DNA of 64,000 nt from Bacillota bacterium. Lineage in GTDB: Bacteria; Bacillota; Clostridia; Acetivibrionales; JAMNXU01. Of the stretch, positions 18,344 through 27,512 are shown one piece after another. The translations under genes and the position numbers were made by a program. The DNA lies in contig JAMNXU010000021.1 of the NCBI GenBank assembly GCA_023623175.1, positions 211,206-275,205 of the forward strand. Direction: 5' to 3'. Numbering within the stretch: position 1 is the stretch's first letter; every line of letters begins with the position of its first letter. Below the pieces are notes generated by a model. That model saw nothing but the letters and a program-made list of their open reading frames with translations. It had not been told where the DNA came from and searched no databases.

Positions 18344-19891
18344 TTAAAACTTCGTTTTTTCCCTGAAATAATCTATGGATGCCTGCCTGTGTTCCCTTCC
18401 CGCCGGCGGCACATTGGGCCGGTCTATCTGCCTCGCGTTTTCGTCTACGTATACGGGAGGCTTCGCCTCGAAAAGCATCCAGTTGTACAAAAGCTTCAAA
18501 TGCTCATTAACCTGTTCCGAATACCCGGGGTCACTGTACAGGTTAACCATCTCGTAGGGATCCTTTTCGAGGTCAAAAAACAGGCATTTGCTCTCATCCC
18601 TGAGATACAGGAGTTTATAGCGTTTTGTCCTGACCATGTATTCATCATAGAAATTGCCATAGTCAATCTCATACTTTGGATTGTCGGCAGCCCAGACATG
18701 AATTTTTATCTCTTCGCCGGGATTTATCTTCTCGTGCTTCTGGTCAAAATAATGGGCGAATACCACGTCCCTGCCGCGGCTGTTTTCAGCGAGGTCCAGG
18801 CCCTTCATAAACGCGCCTGGTTTGCAGCCTGCCTGTTTCAATATTGTGGGGCCTATATCCAGCGTGCTCACAAGTTCTGATGAAACAGGTTTTTTGTGCA
18901 TTCCGCGGGGGTACTTGATAATCAACGGCACTTTCATTAGGGGATCATACATATAATTGTTTTTGAGCAGCATATGGTGAAACCCCATGTAATCGCCGTG
19001 ATCGCTCGTGTATATTATCATGGTGTTGTCATAGAGCCCCTTTTGCTCCAGGTATTGCATCATCCTGCCCACATGGTGGTCAATCTGGGATATGGTCGCA
19101 TAATAATAAGCCAGTATGCGCCTCATTTTCTTTTCCGTCAAATCCCGGTGGAAAAAATAGCCCTCATCTTTCTCAAGGTCCCTCTCAAGGCATTCATCGG
19201 TCCACCCCGGAAGCAATGAAAGGTTTTCAGGATCGTACATTGCACTCCAGGGAGCAGGGGGATCAAAGGGATGGTGAGGTTTTATAAAGCTGACCATTAG
19301 CATGTTGCCTTCCCCGTCCCAGCTTTCCAGGGCTTCCATAGCGCGGTCGGCTATCCATGTAGTGGAATGATGTTCTTCATCCAGGTTTGATTCTATGGCT
19401 CCAAAGGTGTCCCAATAATAAGACGGGGCCTTTTCCCTGTACTCATTGACCTGGTCCATAAGGTCAACCGCATCGGTCAGCTCCTTCTCCCTGAGGTACC
19501 TGTGATAATCATCATCATGCCTGCCCGGGCCATGCTGCTCGGCGAGAAGCATTTCGTCAAATCCAATATCCATGTATGTGGGAGTCAAATGCATTTTCCC
19601 AATGGCTTTTGTCCTGTATCCCGCCTGCCTGAGAATTTTGGGGAATGTCGGCAGCTCCGGGGGTATGGTGGAATGGTTTGTCCAGCCAAGGTGCTGGTGA
19701 ACATAAAGCCCCGTAAACATGGAATAACGGGACGGAGTGCAAAGGGGAAACGGGCAAAAGCAATTTGTATAGCCCACCCCTTCGCTTACGAGCCTGTCGA
19801 GGTTCGGCGTCTTAATATCCCTGTTTCCGAAAGCGCCTATGCAATCAAAGCGGTGCTGGTCCGAAACGATTAACAGTATATTGGGCTTCAT
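18344..19891 (-). CDS. Type I sulfatase (Cys-type, formylglycine), apparently cytosolic
   Basis: A 515-residue arylsulfatase-fold enzyme that hydrolyses sulfate esters. Metal ligands sit in IVSDQHR (residues 8-14). The formylglycine signature is CTPSRYSMFTG at 51-61, so C51 would need an anaerobic sulfatase-maturating radical SAM enzyme, which is not in the window. GKMH near 98-101 and YTSDHGDYMGFHHM near 300-312 are further conserved active-site segments. No signal peptide is seen, and GGGAGG precedes ATG 19891. Together with the heparinase-like gene it suggests degradation of imported sulfated oligosaccharides. A phosphonate or choline-ester hydrolase is a less likely alternative. Confidence 0.87.
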   Translation of the reverse strand: MKPNILLIVSDQHRFDCIGAFGNRDIKTPNLDRLVSEGVGYTNCFCPFPLCTPSRYSMFTGLYVHQHLGWTNHSTIPPELPTFPKILRQAGYRTKAIGKMHLTPTYMDIGFDEMLLAEQHGPGRHDDDYHRYLREKELTDAVDLMDQVNEYREKAPSYYWDTFGAIESNLDEEHHSTTWIADRAMEALESWDGEGNMLMVSFIKPHHPFDPPAPWSAMYDPENLSLLPGWTDECLERDLEKDEGYFFHRDLTEKKMRRILAYYYATISQIDHHVGRMMQYLEQKGLYDNTMIIYTSDHGDYMGFHHMLLKNNYMYDPLMKVPLIIKYPRGMHKKPVSSELVSTLDIGPTILKQAGCKPGAFMKGLDLAENSRGRDVVFAHYFDQKHEKINPGEEIKIHVWAADNPKYEIDYGNFYDEYMVRTKRYKLLYLRDESKCLFFDLEKDPYEMVNLYSDPGYSEQVNEHLKLLYNWMLFEAKPPVYVDENARQIDRPNVPPAGREHRQASIDYFREKTKF

Positions 19892-20051
19892 ATTAACCTC
19901 CCTGGAAACATGATTATTAGGTTATTGCACAACAGGTTCAGGCATTCCAGTCAATAAAATCAAACTCTGAATATCGCCCGGTTTTATTTAAAATCATGCC
20001 CTGGCTTCTGTGCCCGGGTAATATTCGGACGCAATCCAGGTAACCTTGCGA

Positions 20052-20726
20052 TTATTTTGAACTTTCAACCAGGCACAAAAAATCATAAATCGGCTTCAGC
20101 ATCCTGTAGTCCCTTTTCAATACCTCGGGAAGCTCTTCCGAGAAGGCAAGGTCAAAATTATGCTGAACGTTTTCAAAATATATATTTTTCCTGTCCAACC
20201 ACATTTTTAAGTTTTCCGGCTCGTTGGGAAACTTGCTTCTCTTGTAGCATTCGCCGCCGATAACAAATTCATTCTGCGATTCGTAACATTCCAGGGCCTT
20301 TAAAAAGGCCGGATGCCTGTCAATTATCATTTTTCTCATCTGGGCCATAGTGTCGGGCATGGCGCTGTAATATCCCACTCCGTAGCTCGAACCATGCTGG
20401 TTGATTTCAAACCAGTAACACGGCGAAACGGACATTTTTGATTTATCCCTCAAAAACACTATCCAGGCATTGTCCCTGTAAAGGCTCTTATCCCTGGTAA
20501 ACCGCGTATCCCTGCGCACCCTGGATATTATTTTCGACGGATTTGTTATAAAGCCGCCGTCGATCTCCCGCATTGCCGGCGCCAACTCCGTGACAAGCTC
20601 CACAAAAGGTTCGTACACATATTTTCGGTATTCGTCCCTGTGCTCGTCAAACCATTGCTTGCTGTCATGCAATTTATTCTCGCACAAAAACCTCAAAGCT
20701 TCTGGAGAAAATCCTTTGAAACCCAT
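20052..20726 (-). CDS. DUF2461 family protein
   Basis: A 224-residue protein of the DUF2461 (TIGR02453-type) family of unknown function. Family marks are the N-terminal GFSPEALRFLCENKLHDSKQWFDEHRDEY, then ISRVRRDTRFTRDKSLYRDNAWIVF (about 67-92), and the central FEINQHGSSYGVGYY. No catalytic motif is recognised and no membrane segment is present. ATG 20726 follows GGAGG. The truncated radical SAM fragment sits 66 bp upstream on the same strand, directly in front of its ribosome site. Confidence 0.82.
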   Translation of the reverse strand: MGFKGFSPEALRFLCENKLHDSKQWFDEHRDEYRKYVYEPFVELVTELAPAMREIDGGFITNPSKIISRVRRDTRFTRDKSLYRDNAWIVFLRDKSKMSVSPCYWFEINQHGSSYGVGYYSAMPDTMAQMRKMIIDRHPAFLKALECYESQNEFVIGGECYKRSKFPNEPENLKMWLDRKNIYFENVQHNFDLAFSEELPEVLKRDYRMLKPIYDFLCLVESSK

Positions 20727-20792
20727 AATGTTTCCTCCGTTTACTATCTTTTTCCCGTTTCGTTTATTATTGAATTTTCATAACTTTAATTT

Positions 20793-20954
20793 TCACTTTA
20801 AGGCAATAAGCTTGACTTCAATATCCTCGAAATCATGCTTCATCTGGTAGCATTTCGAGCGGCTGTCGCAATAAATGCATCCGTGGGTGCATCCCCGATA
20901 TATGTTCATGCCGTTTTTGGGTGAAAGAATTCCCTTTGCATTAACAAAATGCAT
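20793..20954 (-). pseudogene. 5' fragment of a radical SAM gene (Rv2578c/SplB-like type)
   Basis: A 53-codon frame encodes MHFVNAKGILSPKNGMNIY followed by RGCTHGCIYCDSRSKCY, i.e. the N-terminus of a radical SAM protein with the CX3CX2C cluster motif. It ends in TGA after EDIEVKLIALK, where relatives of about 290 residues continue. The remainder is not found: the DNA passes straight into the ribosome site of the DUF2461 gene. AAGGTG eight bases before the ATG shows that the translation start is still intact. A 3' deletion is the simplest explanation. Confidence 0.7.
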
Positions 20955-21370
20955 TGAATGAACACCTTGTTTCTTAACATTGAGTAGTATTGAGCCAGTA
21001 ATTTAGCTTTAAAATGTCAAGTTTTTAGTATCCTGAAAATTCTTATTTCATCGTGCCCCAAATTTATTTGATAAATGCCTCATTTGCTTTAAATTTTCTT
21101 CTTTATGATATATACACGGTTCAGTTCAAACACAGTTTTAGTCTAACATAAATAAATCACAAATTCTGCAGCTTCTTTATCAGAAAGACAGTAAAACGCA
21201 GACGGTGCAAACGGACCGCGCCTGTTGCCGATCCATGTAACCTGCGAATGCGTAAGCTGATTATATAATGCATTGGTTTTAATACATTAGCAGATTGTAT
21301 TTAGGATAATTAACTGATATTATACTGGTATAAATTCCAAACAAAAACTTGTCATTTCAGGGGAGTCCCT
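20955..21370. other. Gene-free divergent spacer before the amidase
   Basis: 416 bp of AT-rich DNA with no gene seen. A TTGACA hexamer on the minus strand near 21030 could serve the radical SAM fragment. AT-rich stretches near 21320-21340 (TATTATACTGGTATAAA) could hold the amidase promoter. Neither is strong enough to call separately. Confidence 0.4.
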
Positions 21371-22795
21371 ATGTTAAGTCTAAATGAAAAGACCATTTTG
21401 GAACTTCAAAATCTGATGGACGAAGGAAAACTTACATCCGTGGAGCTGGTCAGCTATTACATTGAAAGGATTGCAAAATACGACAAGGACGGCCCCAAAC
21501 TAAATTCCGTACTGGAACTAAATCCCGACGTTTTCTTTATTGCTGAAGCAATGGATTATGAACGCAGGACAAAGGGCAGGAGAAGCCTGCTTCACGGTAT
21601 TCCCGTGCTGATTAAGGACAATATCGACACGGGAGATAAAATGCACACAAGCGCCGGATCACTCGCCCTTGCCGATTCCTACGCTTCCGAAGACGCTTTC
21701 CTGGTAAAAAAGCTTCGCGAAGCCGGAGCAGTCATCATGGGCAAAACAAACATGACCGAGTTTGCCAACTTCATGACGTTTAACATGCCGTGCGGATACA
21801 GTTCCAGGGGAGGACAGGTGCTCAATCCCTATGACCCGGCAAAAACCCCGTCGGGCTCCAGCTCCGGATCCGCCGTAGCGGTAGCGTCCAATTTCTGCTC
21901 GGTGGCCGTTGGAACGGAAACCAACGGTTCAATTATAGGGCCTGCCAGGGCAAACTGTATAGAGGGAATAAAACCTACGGTCGGGCTCATCAGCCGCAGC
22001 GGAATCATACCCATCAGCCACAGCCAGGATACGGCCGGCCCCCTGGCAAGAACGGTTTCCGACGCCGCCATATTGCTCAGTGCCATGATGGGAGCCGACG
22101 ACAGCGACCCTGCCACACTGGTGAGCGAATGCATCAAGCCGCAACAAATAATTGACGCCATTTCGGACACGGATATCCGCGGTCTCAGGATCGGCGTCAG
22201 CATTACATGCTACAATGAATTCACTGCGGAAGAGCGGCAGATTCTTGACGAAGCGGCAGGTATCCTTGAGCGCGAAGGCGCTGCCGTTATCAAACTGGAC
22301 AACCTGAAAAAGGAACAAAGCGACGATGATTCTTCCGTATGCCTGCATGAATTCAAAGCGGGTATCAATTATTACCTTTCAAGAATAAGGCACCCAAGGA
22401 TCAAAACCCTCGCGGACATCATAGCATTTAACAGGCAAAATGCTGACAGAACCCTCAAGTACGGCCAGAAACTGCTCGAATTGTCGGAGCAGACCAGCGG
22501 AACCCTTACAGAAAGCCGGTACATCCTGGACCGGATGCTCGACATTGAACTTACCAGAACAAAAGTATTGGACAGGGCAATGAATGAACATAAACTGGAC
22601 GCCCTCGTGTTCCTTGAAGACACAAGCCTTGCTCCCATTTCCGGTTATCCGGCCATAATTGTTCCGGCCGGAATGATTAACGGAACAACCTACGGAATGG
22701 AGTTTGTGGGCAGACGTTTCAGCGAGCCGTTGTTAATCAAACTGGCGCATGTATACGAACAGGCGACAAAACGCCGCTTCGAGCCGAATTTCTGA
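21371..22795 (+). CDS. Amidase signature family amidohydrolase
   Basis: A 474-residue amidase-signature enzyme that hydrolyses a C-N amide bond by a Ser-cisSer-Lys triad. K82 in GIPVLIKDNIDT, the cis-serine in PSGSSSGSA (about S163) and the nucleophile S187 in GTETNGSII are visible. The last segment differs from the usual DTGGSIR. The order and length match the family, but it is not next to gatB/gatC, so it is unlikely to be GatA. ATG 21371 has a weak ribosome site (GGGGAGT). The gene stands alone on the plus strand. The substrate is unknown. Confidence 0.88.
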   Translation: MLSLNEKTILELQNLMDEGKLTSVELVSYYIERIAKYDKDGPKLNSVLELNPDVFFIAEAMDYERRTKGRRSLLHGIPVLIKDNIDTGDKMHTSAGSLALADSYASEDAFLVKKLREAGAVIMGKTNMTEFANFMTFNMPCGYSSRGGQVLNPYDPAKTPSGSSSGSAVAVASNFCSVAVGTETNGSIIGPARANCIEGIKPTVGLISRSGIIPISHSQDTAGPLARTVSDAAILLSAMMGADDSDPATLVSECIKPQQIIDAISDTDIRGLRIGVSITCYNEFTAEERQILDEAAGILEREGAAVIKLDNLKKEQSDDDSSVCLHEFKAGINYYLSRIRHPRIKTLADIIAFNRQNADRTLKYGQKLLELSEQTSGTLTESRYILDRMLDIELTRTKVLDRAMNEHKLDALVFLEDTSLAPISGYPAIIVPAGMINGTTYGMEFVGRRFSEPLLIKLAHVYEQATKRRFEPNF

Positions 22796-22884
22796 AACTT
22801 ATCCCTTAGGATAACCGATATTGTAATCCCAAGATTGAGCGGTATTTTAATCCACTTTCGAATCCACATTTGCCGCATGCAATA

Positions 22885-22917
22885 TAAATAAGCCTGTTGG
22901 TACCAAACCGACAGGCC
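22885..22917 (-). terminator. Candidate terminator after the Rsm22-like gene
   Basis: GCCTGTTGG (22892-22900) pairs with CCGACAGGC (22908-22916) with one G-T pair; a weak T-rich run (TTATTTAT) follows on the minus strand. Confidence 0.5.
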
Positions 22918-22944
22918 TTGACACTGTTGCCCTGTTTTGTGTTG

Positions 22945-24186
22945 TTATTCTGTTTCGGCAATGTTTCCCTGTTTTGGGCATATAGGCCCTGGAAAAATCG
23001 AGCCCCAGCCCAGGTCCCTGGCTTTCCGGTACATTTCCCTGTCCCTTCGCGTTACAATCTTCCTGCTTATTCCCCCGGGGCCGCAGACTTCAAACTCAAT
23101 ATACCCTTTCCTTATCAGTGGATGGCGCAGCACTCTTCCCGGAACGCTTACCCTGCCCGGAGAGGTTTCCTCTGTTTCACTTTTGCTGCCCGGAGGCGTT
23201 TCCCCCGCTGTATCTTTTCCATCCGCGGCTCTCTCCGCTGCAGGGGATGCTTCCCCCGGATCGACTCCTCCTGCGTGCATGGCTTCTCCTGTTTTACGCG
23301 CGACGGCAACAAAAGAAAATTTCTCATCTTCATAGGAAAGCTCGCCTGCCTTGATCTGCCTGTGGAGCCGCGACCTTGAAATCCTCCGGGAAAAATGACA
23401 CCAGTCGTCTTCCGCCATCGGGCACCGTGCATTATGGGGACACGGCGCAACAACGACGCCACCTTCATTAATAAGCTGCTCCCGAGCCTGCTTTATGCGC
23501 AAAAATCCTGCCGGCGTCCCGGGTTCAATAATAATCAGTATGCCTGATGTGATCTTCCACAGGTTTTCCAGGAAAGTTTTCCTGTCTTTTTCGTCAAGCT
23601 CGCCCAATACATAGGAAGCCGCAACCAAATCAAAAACATCGGCAGCAGTATCAAAATCACAGGATTGAACTTTGTCCGGTATATTGCATGAAGAATCAAC
23701 GGAAGAAGCCCTCTCACGCGAAAAAACTTCTCTGATATTCTTAATGTCAGCACTAATCCAATCAGCATTCCGGATTGACGTCGACGATGCGTGTTTCGCC
23801 AGCCTTTTACCCAGTTCAATCATGCCGTCTTCTCTTTCAAGGAGCGTTATTGCCTTTATATCGGGGTAAATTGCGTCAGCCGCCCATATAACGGTTCCCG
23901 GGCCGGCCCCCGCGTCGAGCAAAGTTTGCGGTTTCCAACCAGGCAGCACTTCCCGTACCTGGTCCAGTGCTGAATAAACTGCCGCAAAGGTCGCAGGCAT
24001 ACGAAAGGCAGCATAAGCAAAAACATCTTCCCGGGATTCTATAAAACTCTTTCTTCCGGCCCATCCCGCCGGCCTGTTCTCACGATACCGGCCGGAAAGT
24101 CCTGAAGCAATTTGGGCCAGCCTTTTAGGAGAAATCTCCGTCAGCTCTGATTCCAGCGCATATCTCAATTCCTTCGGAAGTTCCAT
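22945..24186 (-). CDS. Rsm22-like SAM-dependent methyltransferase with Fe-S cysteines
   Basis: A member of the Rsm22 (mitochondrial ribosome small-subunit, METTL17-like) family. Residues 89-100 hold the SAM loop LLDAGAGPGTV, with YVLGELD near 193-199. The family cysteine motif CPHNARCPMAEDDWCHF (C249, C255, C263 from the ATG start) is what binds an iron-sulfur cluster in relatives, probably with a fourth cysteine near the C-terminus (ICPKQG). A low-complexity acidic insert of about 45 residues (PGEASPAAERAADGKD...) precedes the final beta domain. AAAGGAG places the start at ATG 24186 (a TTG one codon earlier is the alternative). It probably acts on small-subunit rRNA or its assembly. Confidence 0.8.
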   Translation of the reverse strand: MELPKELRYALESELTEISPKRLAQIASGLSGRYRENRPAGWAGRKSFIESREDVFAYAAFRMPATFAAVYSALDQVREVLPGWKPQTLLDAGAGPGTVIWAADAIYPDIKAITLLEREDGMIELGKRLAKHASSTSIRNADWISADIKNIREVFSRERASSVDSSCNIPDKVQSCDFDTAADVFDLVAASYVLGELDEKDRKTFLENLWKITSGILIIIEPGTPAGFLRIKQAREQLINEGGVVVAPCPHNARCPMAEDDWCHFSRRISRSRLHRQIKAGELSYEDEKFSFVAVARKTGEAMHAGGVDPGEASPAAERAADGKDTAGETPPGSKSETEETSPGRVSVPGRVLRHPLIRKGYIEFEVCGPGGISRKIVTRRDREMYRKARDLGWGSIFPGPICPKQGNIAETE

Positions 24187-24290
24187 CAACGAACTCCTTT
24201 CAAAAAAATATCGTTAAATGTGATGACAAGGACGAGTAGGTTTTGCCCAGCCTGTCAGAAAAAAGTAAATCCATAGGGCAGTAATTGAAT

Positions 24291-25178
24291 TTACACTGAT
24301 TCCGTCCCTTCACTTTCCTCCATTGATAAAATAAACTTCAATTGGTCAATTGATTTCAGCGCAGCGGCGTCTGCCGGCGTATCCATAAAAAACTTATCAA
24401 ACGTCAGTTCCAGGTTATATACTCCTTTATACTCTCTGCTCTTTAATTTATTGATATATGGTATTAGGAAACCTGCTTCGGGCAAGATGACAGGATAATG
24501 GGTCCCCTGTTCACCAATTCCATGAATATGCGTGTGTATAACTTTCTTAATAAAATCCTCGCCGGGCATTTTTTCCGCAACCCCGTTTTTGAAGTTAGTA
24601 TAGTAATGTCCCATATCCCAGCATACTCCGACCCTCCCGTGATTTATTCCTTCGACAATGCGCATTACGCCCTCACATGACACTGAAGGGTCAACAATTC
24701 CTTTTGATCGGTTTATTTCAACCGCGACATTAAAAGGTAAATCCCCTTTATCCATCAATTCAACCCACCGGGATACCGTCTTTATGGTCCGTTCGCTTAA
24801 CTCATCAGAATGCCCGGTCTTATCCGAATAGGTATGTACAGTGATGATAACCCGGTCCGGATGATCAGGGATAAGTTCCAGGATTCCGGCAATGGACGGG
24901 AAGATCTCAAAAAATGATTTGCCTGTATCGTTTTCTCCCAAAACGCCATGTATGGTTATATCCATCCCTGCAGACCGAACCGTCTTTACTGCATCCAAAA
25001 CCAACTTATTATCCATGCCGGGCTTAACATTGCGCAACTCAATGTAATGAACTCCCCTTTCCTTCAGGGTTTCCAGGAAGCTCTCCGGACTTTGATACTT
25101 ATCAAGCAAAGCCTTGTCTCCCGTTTTGATGGGCGTCCCCGCCAAAAATTCCGTGGTTAGTGAAAAGCCAATATTCAA
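24291..25178 (-). CDS. Sugar phosphate isomerase/epimerase-like TIM-barrel protein
   Basis: A 295-residue xylose-isomerase-like TIM barrel (AP endonuclease family 2 fold). Metal-binding type segments follow the barrel order: IELRNVKPG (about 46), ITIHGVLGEN (about 74), VAVEINRSKG (about 150), VGVCWDMGHYY (about 183) and VIHTHIHGIGE (about 213). Such enzymes isomerise or epimerise sugars and keto-sugars; some are inosose dehydratases. AAGGA eight bases upstream supports the TTG start at 25178. The MBL-fold gene lies 161 bp upstream on the same strand. The substrate cannot be named. Confidence 0.78.
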   Translation of the reverse strand: MNIGFSLTTEFLAGTPIKTGDKALLDKYQSPESFLETLKERGVHYIELRNVKPGMDNKLVLDAVKTVRSAGMDITIHGVLGENDTGKSFFEIFPSIAGILELIPDHPDRVIITVHTYSDKTGHSDELSERTIKTVSRWVELMDKGDLPFNVAVEINRSKGIVDPSVSCEGVMRIVEGINHGRVGVCWDMGHYYTNFKNGVAEKMPGEDFIKKVIHTHIHGIGEQGTHYPVILPEAGFLIPYINKLKSREYKGVYNLELTFDKFFMDTPADAAALKSIDQLKFILSMEESEGTESV

Positions 25179-25339
25179 CTAAATCATCCTTTCTTCCGAA
25201 ATTAAAAAGCCGTTTATCCAAAAAGCAGCCACTTAAAAATTAATCAATTCAATAAATAATCCCCGTGCCAGCCACATGAGCCTTGCCCATGACTGCTTAC
25301 CCGCATTGATGAAACCTTCCCGTTTTCTTGGCACGAAAA

Positions 25340-26185
25340 CTATAAAGAATACCCACTCCAACGCCTGGATATTGAAACATCTATTTCAGGAGCCATGGCA
25401 GCCATTACGTCCATTATCATGCCTCCATGGATATAGGTCCATATTTCTTCCGGTTTGCGGTCTGTTTCATACAGGTGCGCAAGGGTCACCTTCTTCGGCC
25501 GCAATGAAATAACAAACCTTGCAAATTGCTCAAGTTCCTTTGACGGGAAGGGATGAAGGCCGTTATTGCGGCCAAGCCACACATGCGCGATTAAATGGTC
25601 AATGTTTTCAAAAGCCGGGATTTTGCCTGTTTCATACCTGCGTACATCACCGGGAAACAGGAGGCGCCTGTTGCCCGTTTCAATAAGGTAGCCCATCGAA
25701 TCAATACCCTTCTCTCCGGGAATTTCCCAGTGCATCCCTTTATAGGCTTCAATCCGAACACCCTGAATTTCGATAATTTCACCCTCCCGGACCGGAATAA
25801 TCTGATCACGGGTTAAGGAAGTTTCCGTTAACGCGATATCCGTCATGAACTCCGGAATAACCCATTTTGCCGGCAATTGTGAAGCAATATTCACGGTACT
25901 CCTGTCAAAGTGATCCTGGTGTGCGTGGGTAACCAAAAAAAAGCTGATATCCTTCAAATCCTCGGGTAAACTTGGAGACAATTTTTCAAAAATAACCCTG
26001 TTCTTAAACGATAAATCTATTGCCCAACGAATATTGCCCGTCCTGAACAAGTAATTGGCTGCGCCAACCAGCCAGAATTTGTCCCTGTCAGAATTTTCTT
26101 TCCACTCGTTTATCGTGGAGTTCCATTTTTCGCGGCAATGTTTTTCCAGGTTATCATAATATGATTCCAGCAGGCTGGTTTTCAT
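25340..26185 (-). CDS. MBL-fold metallo-hydrolase
   Basis: A 281-residue metallo-beta-lactamase-fold hydrolase. The zinc motif THAHQDHFD is at residues 86-94, with a later LLFPGDV (bridging aspartate) and VTLAHL (final histidine). The overall pattern recalls UlaG-type lactonases and other small-molecule hydrolases rather than RNases. ATG 26185 follows AAGGAAAG. Its position next to the sugar-isomerase-like gene suggests a sugar lactone or phosphate ester substrate, which is inference only. Confidence 0.82.
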   Translation of the reverse strand: MKTSLLESYYDNLEKHCREKWNSTINEWKENSDRDKFWLVGAANYLFRTGNIRWAIDLSFKNRVIFEKLSPSLPEDLKDISFFLVTHAHQDHFDRSTVNIASQLPAKWVIPEFMTDIALTETSLTRDQIIPVREGEIIEIQGVRIEAYKGMHWEIPGEKGIDSMGYLIETGNRRLLFPGDVRRYETGKIPAFENIDHLIAHVWLGRNNGLHPFPSKELEQFARFVISLRPKKVTLAHLYETDRKPEEIWTYIHGGMIMDVMAAMAPEIDVSISRRWSGYSL

Positions 26186-26514
26186 AATATCACTTTCCTT
26201 CTGTCAGGTGCTCTTTTTCCTGTATTAAAATTATATTATATAACAGGGTTGATATGGGCAATTTATTTGCGCTTTTTACTTTCGGCAGGGGATAACCCAG
26301 TCAACTCAGCATTATTTATTCATGTGGAATGGAAAAACTCCGAATTCGGGAACTTGGTTGTCAGCATGTATTATAATTAGTCCCTATTGCCAAAGGCTGA
26401 TACTTTCAGCTCTGTCAAAAGAAAATTTCAGGTTTACATTCATATCGCGCAAGCATTACAAAGGCATCCTTCAGGAAGCCCTTATTTTTTACTTATTTTT
26501 ATTTATTAAGGTTT
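26186..26514. other. Gene-free interval between MBL and Ltp-repeat genes
   Basis: 329 bp without a convincing gene. A hairpin GGCATCC/GGAAGCC (26465-26481) may end the Ltp-gene transcript, although the T-run after it on the minus strand is short. The rest is AT-rich and holds nothing recognised. Confidence 0.4.
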
Positions 26515-27201
26515 TTAAAACCCCACCTGGTCTGCGGCATATGTTGCTTCTTCAGTGGTAAACCCGTCAAATTCCAATTGATGTATTAATCCGCTTCGGG
26601 AAAACGACATTATATCGAGGTATTGCTTTGCCTTTTTAACAGCTTGCTCTTTCCAGTTTACATTCAGTTGATTTACTCCATATGCCGCTTCTGCATTTGT
26701 AAATCCGTCAAATTCCAGTTGTTCTATTAAGCCACTTTTTGAAAAAGGCATTGTATTCAAATATTGTTTGCCTTTTTTAACAGCCTGGTCGTTCCAGTTC
26801 ACATTCAATTTATTCACTGCATAAGTGGCATCGGCATTGCTGAAACCTTCATATTCCAGCTGCTCTATAAGGCCTTCTTTTGAAAACGGCATGGTTCGCA
26901 AATACTGCTCGGCTTTTCTGACCGCATTTTTTTGAGAGACTGTCTCTGTATTCTTCTCTTTCCCGGCATCTGTAGTTCCCGTCCCCGTTGTTTCTTTTAC
27001 TGATGCAGATTTATCTTCCTTCGATGGCTGCTTATTGCCCGCGTCCACTGCATCCCGTGCCTGTTCGGTATTCTCGTCCAAACCAGCTTTATTTCCATCG
27101 CCGTCCCCGCCCCGGCCGCCGGCAATACCGACTGCCACGATGAAAACAAGAAGCCAGAACCACCAACGCTTATATATTGGTTTCTTTAACTCATCGCTCA
27201 T
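26515..27201 (-). CDS. Membrane-anchored protein with three Ltp (PF07553-type) repeats
   Basis: About 228 residues. One N-terminal membrane helix (RWWFWLLVFIVAVGIAGG, about 11-28) is followed by a polar, low-complexity linker (about 30-90). Three repeats of about 47 residues then follow, each of the pattern KA-QYL-TMPFSK-GLIEQLEF-GF-NAEA-YAVNQLNVNW. These helical repeats occur in Ltp/host-cell-surface-exposed lipoproteins, one of which blocks phage DNA entry in Streptococcus. Here a membrane helix without a lipobox replaces the lipoprotein signal. ATG 27201 has GGTGGG seven bases upstream; the GTG at 27213 has none. Its function in this organism is unknown. Confidence 0.8.
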   Translation of the reverse strand: MSDELKKPIYKRWWFWLLVFIVAVGIAGGRGGDGDGNKAGLDENTEQARDAVDAGNKQPSKEDKSASVKETTGTGTTDAGKEKNTETVSQKNAVRKAEQYLRTMPFSKEGLIEQLEYEGFSNADATYAVNKLNVNWNDQAVKKGKQYLNTMPFSKSGLIEQLEFDGFTNAEAAYGVNQLNVNWKEQAVKKAKQYLDIMSFSRSGLIHQLEFDGFTTEEATYAADQVGF

Positions 27202-27388
27202 TTCGGATCCCACCGTTTTTTAAAAAATTTGGTTCTGTACAGGCATAAGTATCGCCAGATTTTATACTCTCAAAAAAATAGACATAATATACTTTCTTTT
27301 CATTGCCACATTGTCGAAAACAGCAGGACTTTCTGTCATTATCCGGACCTCCGGTCAATTCATAACACGATGCCGGAAGCCATTCTGC

Positions 27389-27432
27389 AAAAAAACAAGA
27401 GCCTGCAGCTTTTACACTTACAGGCTCTTGTT
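27389..27432 (-). terminator. Intrinsic terminator directly behind tRNA-Arg
   Basis: A perfect 12-bp stem (AACAAGAGCCTG 27394-27405 with CAGGCTCTTGTT 27421-27432) is followed on the minus strand by seven Ts, three bases after the encoded CCA of the tRNA. Confidence 0.9.
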
Positions 27433-27435
27433 TAC

Positions 27436-27512
<77 letters not shown>

